Source of the DNA: Hyphomicrobiales bacterium
GTDB taxonomy: Bacteria; Pseudomonadota; Alphaproteobacteria; Rhizobiales; Aestuariivirgaceae
Assembly: GCA_025356765.1 (NCBI GenBank)
Contig: JANXRO010000243.1
Coordinates: forward strand, 1-11,987
Length of the DNA stretch: 11,987 nt
Reading direction: 5' to 3'
Shown: one piece after another, positions 1 through 6,530 of the stretch
Position numbering within the stretch: the first letter of the stretch is position 1
Layout of the letters: every line of letters begins with the position of its first letter
Translations under genes and position numbers: made by a program
The notes under the pieces: generated by a model
The model's database searches: none
Seen by the model: only the letters and a program-made list of their open reading frames with translations
Told to the model about the DNA's origin: nothing

Positions 1-606
1 TTGCGCATCAAAGCTGCGGATGGATTCGAGTGTATCGCCAAAAAAATCCAATCGCACCGGGTTATCAAACCCTGATGGATAAATATCGATGAGCCCACCA
101 CGCACCGCAAATTCACCTGAGTCCACAACCGTGCCCACGCGCGAATAACCATTGTCGATCATAAAGGTTTGGATGGCCTCGCCTGAAATGCGCATGCCCG
201 GTTTGGCATTGAACATGCCTTGGGCCACCAATGTTTTGGGCACAACGCGTTGCAAAACCGCGTTCACGGTTGTTAAAACTAAAAATGGCTTCGCCATGCC
301 CTCGTTTAAACGCGCAAGTGTGGAAAGCCTGCGCGCCAGAATATCAGCCGAAGGTGAAACCCTGTCATATGGCAAGCAATCCCATGCGGGGTATCGCAAC
401 ACTTCAAGTTCCGGAGCAAAATATGAAAGCTGTTCTTCAAACCCAGCCAAGTGTTGGTCATCACGACACACATAAACAAAACCGCGTTTGCCCGCCTCTG
501 CCACAAGCTGGGGCAAAACCATGGCGTCTTGGCCTTCCAGCAAGCCTGAAAGCATAATGCGGCCCGGCAGCTTTAAACGTTCGGCCAAATTGCTGGGCAA
601 TGTCAT
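1..606 (-). CDS. mfd: Transcription-repair coupling factor Mfd, N-terminal 202 residues (3' end outside window)
   Basis: Mfd is a cytoplasmic ATP-dependent translocase that removes RNA polymerase stalled at DNA damage and recruits UvrA to start nucleotide excision repair. Only the first 202 codons are present; full-length proteins are usually about 1150 residues, so the RNA-polymerase-interacting and translocase domains lie beyond position 1. The visible part is the UvrB-like module that contacts UvrA. It contains the Mfd/UvrB signatures YPAWDCLPYDRVSP (residues 72-85), the NGYSR...V..GEFAVRGGLIDIYPSG block (152-179) and PVRLDFFGD.LESIRSFD (183-200). The ATG at 604-606 is chosen because it overlaps the sdhE stop as ATGA and gives the normal N-terminus. 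That overlap suggests translational coupling to sdhE. The frame is open to the window edge with no sign of damage. The identification is firm. Confidence 0.95.
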   Translation of the reverse strand, partial: MTLPSNLAERLKLPGRIMLSGLLEGQDAMVLPQLVAEAGKRGFVYVCRDDQHLAGFEEQLSYFAPELEVLRYPAWDCLPYDRVSPSADILARRLSTLARLNEGMAKPFLVLTTVNAVLQRVVPKTLVAQGMFNAKPGMRISGEAIQTFMIDNGYSRVGTVVDSGEFAVRGGLIDIYPSGFDNPVRLDFFGDTLESIRSFDAQ

Positions 607-872
607 CGCGCCAACCTCGGGCGATAGGCCAACATGGCTTCCAGCATCAGGCTTTTGCGGCTTTCGGGCATGGCTTCTTGGCGTGTCATCCACGCCAACA
701 GTTCTTGATCAGGAATTTCTAAAATATCAGCAAAATGCAACAAGGCCTTGGCATCCATATGGGGCAATTGTTCTTGCGCAAAGCCGCCCACAACCAAATC
801 CATTTCTTTGATGCCGCGATGTGTGGCCCGCCACAGCAATCGCTTGCGAATATTTTCAAGCTTGTCGATCAT
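603..872 (-). CDS. sdhE: SdhE/SDHAF2-family FAD assembly factor (DUF339)
   Basis: This 89-residue protein belongs to the SdhE (YgfY, formerly CptB) family. Family members are small cytoplasmic five-helix proteins that help attach FAD covalently to the flavoprotein subunit of succinate dehydrogenase. The diagnostic RGxxE motif is intact as HRGIKEMD (residues 18-25), followed by the usual hydrophobic GGFA segment and a C-terminal helix with LAYRPRL. Length is normal for the family. Its TGA stop overlaps the ATG of mfd by 4 bp, so the two genes are probably one transcript; this neighbourhood is, from memory, common in alphaproteobacteria. No strong Shine-Dalgarno sequence is seen, only an AGAAG about ten bases before the ATG. 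recG diverges on the other side. Role is inferred from the family. Confidence 0.93.
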   Translation of the reverse strand: MIDKLENIRKRLLWRATHRGIKEMDLVVGGFAQEQLPHMDAKALLHFADILEIPDQELLAWMTRQEAMPESRKSLMLEAMLAYRPRLAR

Positions 873-889
873 GGGCTGGGCTTCTAAAC

Positions 890-904
890 GCGCAACACTT
901 GCGC
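890..904. promoter_or_regulatory. Perfect 6-bp inverted repeat in the sdhE/recG divergent gap
   Basis: GCGCAA (890-895) and TTGCGC (899-904) form a perfect inverted repeat around the three-base spacer CAC, in the middle of the roughly 60-bp gap between the divergent sdhE and recG starts. It could be a DNA operator or a small RNA hairpin in a leader transcript. No clear -35/-10 pair is seen beside it. Arms of this length can occur by chance, so this is only a candidate. Confidence 0.3.
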
Positions 905-928
905 TGCAACCATTTGCCTGAGAAACTT

Positions 929-3040
929 ATGACCATGCGACCACTTGTTCTCAACCCCCTGTTTGCCGATTTAAGCGGTGTAAAAGGCATTGGCGAGAAA
1001 ACCTCAAAGCTTTTGGCCAAGCATTTGCGGGGTGATCAAGCATTGCCTGCTCGGTTTGTGGACGCATTGTTTCATTTGCCAAGCCATGTGATCGACAGGC
1101 GCTTTCGGTGCACCATATCACAATTGCCTGTCCAAGGTGTTGCCACGCTGGAAGTGACCATCGGCAACCATAAAGCACCGCCACGCGGCGTGCGTGCTCC
1201 TTATAGAATTGATGCCTATGACGACAGCGGGCACATGACGCTGGTATTCTTTTCAACCTATCCAGACCAAATGGCGCGGCAATTTCCCGTGGGAGAAAAG
1301 CGCTTCATCTCTGGCGAAATCAGCTGGTATGGCGCTGAAGCGCAGATGAGCCACCCAGACTATGTTTTAAACAGCGAAGACTTTGGCAAAATGCCAGCCT
1401 TGGAACCTGTCTATCCGCTCACCTCTGGTCTTAGTTCAAAAATAATGCGCAAAGCCGCAAATGCAGCGCTTGAAAAGCTGCCACAAATGCCGGAATGGCA
1501 AGATGATTCATGGCTACAAAAAAACGCTTGGCCAAGTTTTCAGGCGGCGTTGAACACACAACACGCGCCAGATAATCCTGTTGCATTGGGGCTTGATCAG
1601 CCAAACCGCCTGCGCTTAGCCTATGATGAATTGCTAGCCAACCAACTGGCCCTTTCATTGGTGCGCGCCCAGATGAAACGCGCCAGTGGCCGAAAGCTGG
1701 TGGGCACTGGCCAACTGCAAAACCAGATCATCAATGCCCTTCCTTATCAATTAACGCGTTCTCAAATTTCGTCTGGCCAAGAAATTGCCGCCGATATGGC
1801 TTCGGGCCAGCGCATGTTACGCTTGTTGCAGGGTGATGTGGGTGCGGGCAAAACCATAGTGGCGCTTTTGGCTTTGGCGATTGCTGTTGAAAGCAAAACC
1901 CAAGGCGCATTCATGGTGCCCACCGAAATTTTGGCACGGCAGCATTATGCAACGCTTTCAAAATTGGTGGCCTCAACACCCCTGCGTTTGGCGCTTCTCA
2001 CAGGCCGCGAAAAAGGTAAACCGCGTGAAGATATTTTGACCAAGCTTGCCGAAGGCAAAATCGATATTTTGATTGGCACCCACGCGCTGTTTCAAGACCA
2101 TGTGGAATTTCAAAATCTGGGCTTGGTGGTGATTGATGAACAACATCGCTTTGGCGTGCACCAACGCTTGGCACTGCAAGCAAAATCTGAACAGGGCACA
2201 GATCTGTTGGTGATGACGGCAACGCCGATTCCGCGCACACTGGCGCTAACAGTGTATGGCGATATGGATGTGTCGAAACTGACTGAAAAACCCGCAGGGC
2301 GCTTACCCATCGACACACGCGTGATGCCGCTTTCACGCATTGATGAGATTGTGTCGGGCCTGCACCGCAGTTTAGCCACAGGTGCGCGGGTCTATTGGGT
2401 TTGCCCTTTGGTGGAAGAAAGCGAATTTGTTGATTCTGCCGCCGCTGAAAAGCGGTTTGAAGCACTGCGCGAAATCTTCGGCCTTACAGTGGGCCTCGTT
2501 CATGGCCGCATGAAAGGCGTTGAAAAAGATGCGGTAATGGCGAATTTCAAATCCGGGCTTTTAACCATTCTTGTCTCAACCACAGTGATTGAAGTTGGCG
2601 TAGATGTGCCCGAAGCCTCGATTATGATCATCGAAAATGCTGAACGTTTCGGCCTGGCCCAGCTTCATCAATTGCGTGGCCGCGTAGGGCGCGGCGCTGC
2701 CAAATCAACTTGCCTGCTGATCTATCAAGACCCGCTGGGTGAAACGGCCAAGGCGCGGCTTAAAATTATGCGAGACACAGAAGATGGCTTCATTATTGCT
2801 GAAGAGGATTTGAAATTGCGTGGCGCTGGCGAAATGCTGGGCACGCAACAATCTGGCCTTCCGCTGTTTCGCATGGCTGATTTATCCGTACACGGAGATT
2901 TATTGGCAACTGCGCGTGATGATGCAGGCCTTATTCTGAACCGAGACCCACAACTTCAATCACCACGCGGCCAAGCTTTGCGCAATTTGCTTTATGTGTT
3001 TGAGCGTGAAGAAGCCATCAAGCTTTTGGCTTCGGGCTAA
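929..3040 (+). CDS. recG: ATP-dependent DNA helicase RecG
   Basis: RecG is a superfamily 2 helicase/translocase that remodels stalled replication forks and Holliday junctions in the cytoplasm. From this start the protein is 703 residues, normal for RecG. The N-terminal wedge (OB-fold) region comes first, then the helicase core: Walker A GDVGAGKT (302-309), the DEQH box (403-406) within VVIDEQHRFG, MTATPIPRTLA (from 429), STTVIEVGVDVP, and motif VI QLRGRVGRG (from 581). The C-terminal part with EEDLKLRGAGEMLGTQQSG is also present. The frame is open upstream to a GTG at 821, but that would overlap sdhE antisense and adds non-family sequence. ATG 929 lies just after a GAGA-type ribosome site; ATG 935 (reading MRPLVLNPLF) fits alphaproteobacterial RecG equally well. 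The 3' end overlaps the convergent DUF502 gene by 23 bp. Confidence 0.95.
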   Translation: MTMRPLVLNPLFADLSGVKGIGEKTSKLLAKHLRGDQALPARFVDALFHLPSHVIDRRFRCTISQLPVQGVATLEVTIGNHKAPPRGVRAPYRIDAYDDSGHMTLVFFSTYPDQMARQFPVGEKRFISGEISWYGAEAQMSHPDYVLNSEDFGKMPALEPVYPLTSGLSSKIMRKAANAALEKLPQMPEWQDDSWLQKNAWPSFQAALNTQHAPDNPVALGLDQPNRLRLAYDELLANQLALSLVRAQMKRASGRKLVGTGQLQNQIINALPYQLTRSQISSGQEIAADMASGQRMLRLLQGDVGAGKTIVALLALAIAVESKTQGAFMVPTEILARQHYATLSKLVASTPLRLALLTGREKGKPREDILTKLAEGKIDILIGTHALFQDHVEFQNLGLVVIDEQHRFGVHQRLALQAKSEQGTDLLVMTATPIPRTLALTVYGDMDVSKLTEKPAGRLPIDTRVMPLSRIDEIVSGLHRSLATGARVYWVCPLVEESEFVDSAAAEKRFEALREIFGLTVGLVHGRMKGVEKDAVMANFKSGLLTILVSTTVIEVGVDVPEASIMIIENAERFGLAQLHQLRGRVGRGAAKSTCLLIYQDPLGETAKARLKIMRDTEDGFIIAEEDLKLRGAGEMLGTQQSGLPLFRMADLSVHGDLLATARDDAGLILNRDPQLQSPRGQALRNLLYVFEREEAIKLLASG

Positions 3041-3737
3041 CCCGTTTTGCGGTTTTAATTTCCACTTCTAATGGCAATGGCTTTTCAGGGAAAATCAGCC
3101 CCATGGAAATTACCATTTTCAAACCATCTTCGACCGCCATATCAAGAATTTTAACGTCTGCTTGATCGACAAAAAATACAAAGCCAGATGTAGGGTTGGG
3201 CGTTGTTGAAACATAAACCGCATACATTTTCCGCCCCCGTTCTAAACCAATATGCGCGCCATCAACCTCGCGTGAAATAAATGCCAAACTCCATGTGCCC
3301 TTGCGCGGCCATTCCACCATGCATACTTGTTTGAACGATGTGCCCTGCCCTGAAAACAGCGTTTCGAAAATCTGTTTAGAGCCTTTGTAAAGCCCACTCA
3401 CCACAGGCGTGCGATTGAGCAATTTATCCCACAGCCCAAAAACGGTTCGCCCGACAAGATTGGCGGCCAATGCGCCAACCAAGGTGATTGCGGCTAAAGC
3501 AAAAATCAGTCCGAATCCCGGAATTTTAAATGGCAAATAGGTGTCTGGAGTATAGGCAGCAGGTATCCAAGGCTTCACCAGATTATCGAACTTGTCGACC
3601 ACCCAAAGTGTTGCCCAAATGGTGATGGCGGCAGGTGCCGTTATCACCAATCCCGTAAAAAAATAACGCCGCAACCGTGGAAAACTAACCCCGCTAATAA
3701 CAGGGGCAACAACGGGTTTGGGTGTTTCATCGCTCAT
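3018..3737 (-). CDS. DUF502 family inner-membrane protein
   Basis: This 239-residue protein matches the DUF502 family, whose biochemical function is not established. Two hydrophobic segments (about residues 25-48 and 75-97) should span the inner membrane, followed by a mixed soluble domain. Family-like blocks are the NRTPVVSGLYKGSKQ stretch (108-122) and TTPNPTSGFVFFV (178-190). The tail is rich in lysine and proline. The start is placed at the ATG giving MSDETPKP. An in-frame ATG seven codons upstream (3756-3758) is possible, but neither has a clear Shine-Dalgarno sequence. The gene converges on recG with a 23-bp coding overlap, and diverges from the exported protein at 3785 with a 47-bp gap. 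From memory, DUF502 genes often sit beside recG in Hyphomicrobiales. Family assignment is good; function is unknown. Confidence 0.85.
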   Translation of the reverse strand: MSDETPKPVVAPVISGVSFPRLRRYFFTGLVITAPAAITIWATLWVVDKFDNLVKPWIPAAYTPDTYLPFKIPGFGLIFALAAITLVGALAANLVGRTVFGLWDKLLNRTPVVSGLYKGSKQIFETLFSGQGTSFKQVCMVEWPRKGTWSLAFISREVDGAHIGLERGRKMYAVYVSTTPNPTSGFVFFVDQADVKILDMAVEDGLKMVISMGLIFPEKPLPLEVEIKTAKRVSPKPKA

Positions 3738-3784
3738 GCTATAGATTTGACATTGCAATCAAAAAATAGCAAGGCACGAACACA

Positions 3785-4333
3785 ATGAAGCTAATCCCAA
3801 CACTGATCTTCGTTTCATATGCTGCTGTAATATCAAACAATTCTGCCTTCGCGGAATGTATTTTTTCAACCAGCAGGGTTTGGGCCAAAGGCATCACCAT
3901 CACGGCCACCACTTCTGGCAAAACTTGCGCAGCGGGTGAAGTTGAATTGCAAATCGCCAAGGCGGCTGAAAAACCGCAATACGATATTGCTTACAAAATG
4001 CAAGATTTGCTGACGTTTCAAGACGCTAAAAAAGATGATGCAATAAAACAAAGCTTGGCGGATTGGATTGCTGAAATGCCCAATTTTAAAACGGCTGAAA
4101 AGCTGCCGGCTTGGCCAGCATCACTCGCCAACTCGGGTGATTTGCGTCTGCCAAAAGACGCTGAATTTGCCTTCACACCCGCGGCAAAAATCACCCGCAA
4201 CACCTATGAAGCTTTGCGCAAAGCCAAGGCTCCCTATTTTTGTTTTGTGGCGGGAATGGAACACCAGCATTGCATGGGCCTCTCTCGGGCTGGCAAGGTG
4301 ATCGAAATCGGCGACCAAGCGTTTCCCGGTTAA
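3785..4333 (+). CDS. Exported protein of unknown function with four cysteines
   Basis: I do not recognise this 182-residue protein. It begins with a standard Sec signal peptide (MKLIPTLIFV..., likely cleaved after AFA at residue 23), so it should be periplasmic or secreted. No lipobox is present. The mature part has exactly four cysteines: Cys25, Cys48, Cys153 and Cys163. The last pair lies in FCFVAGMEHQHCMGL, a compact aromatic/His segment near the C-terminus. Two disulfides, or metal binding through the Cys/His cluster, are both possible, but nothing decides between them. There is no transmembrane helix after the signal and no enzyme motif I can identify. An AAGG at 3771-3774 may serve as ribosome site. 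Its TAA stop shares a TTAA with the stop of the convergent Sel1-repeat gene. Codon use and an intact exported architecture support a real gene. Confidence 0.8.
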   Translation: MKLIPTLIFVSYAAVISNNSAFAECIFSTSRVWAKGITITATTSGKTCAAGEVELQIAKAAEKPQYDIAYKMQDLLTFQDAKKDDAIKQSLADWIAEMPNFKTAEKLPAWPASLANSGDLRLPKDAEFAFTPAAKITRNTYEALRKAKAPYFCFVAGMEHQHCMGLSRAGKVIEIGDQAFPG

Positions 4334-5217
4334 TTTTTCGGGTCGTCAGGGTTTTGCTCGTTCCAAACCCTGGCGCGAGCCTCAGCCTCAAGCCGCACCT
4401 CTTCCGTGGCACCAGCTTTCATCACATTCATGTTGTCTAAAATCAATGGGTTTTCGTCGGCATTTGCAGCCTGTGCCGCAATAATATACCAGGTCAGCGC
4501 TCGCGTATCATCGCGCGCCACCACCCCGCCTTTTGAATAGAGATCGCCCAAATAAGCAGCTGCTTCGGGGCTGTGTTTACGCGCCGCCGCGTTCAACCAC
4601 TTTAATCCTTGCTGTGGATTTTTGCGCATGCCTTCGCCAACAATGGTCATCACACCCAGAGAATAGAGCGCATGTGGATGGGCATAATTTGTGGCCATTT
4701 GCATATAAGTGCGGGCTGCTGCCTGCGGATTGGCCTTTAATTTTGCCGCGGCAATTCCTGTGCGTTGATAGTCAGCCACACGCAACTGCGCGTCGATCAT
4801 AATGCGCAAACGATTGGCGTCGTTTTCATCGGGGTTAAAATTATCTGCCACGCGCGAAAAATACGAATAGGCCACGGCTTGGTTGACAGGAACACCGCGC
4901 CCTAAACGATACATATGCCCCAAATACCAGTTGGCAACGATATTGCCATCATCGGAAGATTTCTGAAAATAATCCCGCGCGCGGTCATAGTCATGGTTGC
5001 TATAGGCACGCCGCGCGGTTTTCAAATCGTCTGTCCAAAACGGAGTGAGATCAAGATGCGGCAAATTGATATGTGGCGGAGCGGGCAAAAACGAAAAAAA
5101 GCCGGTGATCGGGTTGTCGCTGTCTTCTGCAAAGGCCGAGGGCGCAACACATAGGAATGACAAAGCCAGCGCGCATATGCAAAATGCCGCCCTGATCTTG
5201 TTAAAACCAATTTTCAT
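4330..5217 (-). CDS. ExoR-like periplasmic Sel1-repeat protein
   Basis: This 295-residue protein has a signal peptide (MKIGFNKIRA...VAPSAFA, cleavage near residue 30) followed by a Sel1-type TPR-like solenoid. Recognisable repeats lie at about 79-115 (WYLGHMYRLGRGVPVN), 166-202 (ALYSLGVMTIVGEGM) and 203-245 (AAAYLGDLYSKGGVVARDD). Repeat spacing, and the stretch KANPQAAARTYMQMATNYAHP (160-180, with a one-residue break here at K-161) preceding repeat two, resemble rhizobial ExoR as I remember it. ExoR is a periplasmic repressor of the ExoS-ChvI two-component system that controls exopolysaccharide and motility. Regulatory function here is inference, as Sel1 repeats also occur in many unrelated scaffolds. 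The ATG at 5215-5217 is preferred over an upstream in-frame start (5257-5259) because it gives a clean signal peptide and follows an AGAAGA ribosome site. It diverges from the DUF898-M48 pair. Confidence 0.8.
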   Translation of the reverse strand: MKIGFNKIRAAFCICALALSFLCVAPSAFAEDSDNPITGFFSFLPAPPHINLPHLDLTPFWTDDLKTARRAYSNHDYDRARDYFQKSSDDGNIVANWYLGHMYRLGRGVPVNQAVAYSYFSRVADNFNPDENDANRLRIMIDAQLRVADYQRTGIAAAKLKANPQAAARTYMQMATNYAHPHALYSLGVMTIVGEGMRKNPQQGLKWLNAAARKHSPEAAAYLGDLYSKGGVVARDDTRALTWYIIAAQAANADENPLILDNMNVMKAGATEEVRLEAEARARVWNEQNPDDPKN

Positions 5218-5284
5218 GTTCACGTCTTCTAATATCCCGAACGCCAAAACTAACGACAAACCCGTTAAAAATTTGCACCGTTGC

Positions 5285-5306
5285 CAAAATGGATATTTCC
5301 AAATTG
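5285..5306. promoter_or_regulatory. Imperfect 22-bp dyad in the Sel1-repeat/DUF898 divergent gap
   Basis: In the 184-bp gap between the two divergent starts, positions 5285-5306 form a dyad. Half-sites are CAAAATGGATA and its imperfect complement, with 8 of 11 positions symmetric; the core is TGGA-N-AT-N-TCCA. Its location would suit an operator acting on both genes. A dyad this imperfect is not rare in AT-rich DNA, so support is weak. I see no confident -35/-10 pair elsewhere in the gap, although TTGCAC at about 5275-5280 (plus strand) is -35-like. Confidence 0.22.
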
Positions 5307-5401
5307 CGGCAGATCAAAGCTAAACAAACGGCACAAGTGGGCCTGCGTTGAATTTCGAACGGCTGTTGCAAGCGTGCAACAGGTCGTGGCAAGAGAGACA
5401 A

Positions 5402-6526
5402 ATGCAAAGCCCACCATTCGATTCCGCCGCAACCCAGCAAGCCCCCGAAGCTTTGCGTTTTGAATATGTGCCAAGGCCAGGCCTGTTCAAAATCACCTTG
5501 ATCAACCTGGTGCTGAACATCCTAACCCTTTCCATTTATCGCTTTTGGGGCAAAACCAATGTGCGCAAACACATTTGGAGCTGTATTCACATCAACGGCG
5601 AACCGTTGGAATATACCGGAACGGCCATGGAATTGTTCAAAGGCTTTCTCTTCGTGTTTGGCCTTTTTATAATGCCATTGGTTATCATCAACGCGCTGTT
5701 AAAACTCAATTACGGCAATCAAAGCCCAATCGTGTTTGCCACAAACTCACTTTTCGGCCTGTTTGTCTATGTGATGTATGGCTATGCCATCTATAAAGCC
5801 CGCAAATATCAACTCACGCGAACGTTGTGGCGCGGCATCAGGGGCAACCTTGTTGGTTCTGCCATGACGTATAGCATCACCTATTTTGGTGCGCTGTTGG
5901 CCAAGGGGGCAAGTTTGGGCTGGGCCACGCCGGTGATGAACACCGTGTTGCACGAGCAAATCACCAACGACATGCGTTTTGGTGATGCTGCCTTTAAATT
6001 TAAAGGCCGCGCTGGCCCGCTTTACCCTACCTATGCCTTGTGTTGGTTTTTGGTGGGCGTGCTATCGATTTTCTTTATCGCTTGGGGCGTCAGCCTGGTT
6101 GCCGGAAACTTTGAAGGGTTGTTCGAGAAAACTCCTAGTCAAAAGGAAACCTTGGGAATTCTCTATGGCCTCGCAATCATTGTTCTTGTTGTGGTCGTAT
6201 ATTTTTTGCTTTCGCCCGTTGTCTGGTCAATTTATATCGCCAAAGAGATGCGCACCTTTGCCAATTATACGCGCTTTGATGGCGCGCAATTTAAACTGAA
6301 CGCAACGGCCGGAAGCATCATCTGGTTGACAATAGGTAATGTTCTAATCCTCGTTTTTACACTCACATTCGGTTGGCCGTTTGTTCAACAACGCACATTT
6401 CGCTATATGGCCCAAAGGCTGGAACTTGAAGGCGCCATTGATATTGACCGCATTCAACAATCACAAGCTGCCATTCCCACACGGGGCGAAGGCTTGGCTG
6501 ATGCCTTTGACGTAAGCGCGTGGTGA
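5402..6526 (+). CDS. DUF898 (YjgN-like) multi-spanning inner-membrane protein
   Basis: This 374-residue protein matches the DUF898/YjgN family of integral membrane proteins, whose function is unknown. The family N-terminus is clear: PGLFKITLINLVLNILTLS, then IYRFWGKTNVRKHIW and GEPLEYTGTA (residues 26-75). About seven hydrophobic segments can be seen, near 28-46, 78-100, 109-131, 153-170, 211-234, 250-273 and 303-325. Loops with a common shape (basic residues, then F/I-x-G-x-x-F/L-x-Y/F/L-x-x-x-A) recur four times, suggesting internal duplication. The start is ATG 5402, directly after AGAGAG at 5392-5397; an earlier TTG at 5348 lacks such a site. The stop is followed four bases later by the M48 protease ATG, so the two form one translation-coupled unit. 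A transport or protease-partner role is speculation. Confidence 0.88.
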   Translation: MQSPPFDSAATQQAPEALRFEYVPRPGLFKITLINLVLNILTLSIYRFWGKTNVRKHIWSCIHINGEPLEYTGTAMELFKGFLFVFGLFIMPLVIINALLKLNYGNQSPIVFATNSLFGLFVYVMYGYAIYKARKYQLTRTLWRGIRGNLVGSAMTYSITYFGALLAKGASLGWATPVMNTVLHEQITNDMRFGDAAFKFKGRAGPLYPTYALCWFLVGVLSIFFIAWGVSLVAGNFEGLFEKTPSQKETLGILYGLAIIVLVVVVYFLLSPVVWSIYIAKEMRTFANYTRFDGAQFKLNATAGSIIWLTIGNVLILVFTLTFGWPFVQQRTFRYMAQRLELEGAIDIDRIQQSQAAIPTRGEGLADAFDVSAW

Positions 6527-6530
6527 TTTG

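Noticed and set aside
1998..2465. A 155-codon minus-strand open frame inside recG
   Set aside because: It lies opposite the conserved helicase motifs of recG and has no features of a real protein.
3033..3048. Possible terminator CGGG-CTAA-CCCG-TTTT at the recG stop
   Set aside because: The stem is only four base pairs and the T-run is four bases, too weak to call.
3747..3752. TTGACA as a -35 box for the exported protein at 3785
   Set aside because: No acceptable -10 sequence is found at 16-18 bases downstream, so a promoter cannot be supported.
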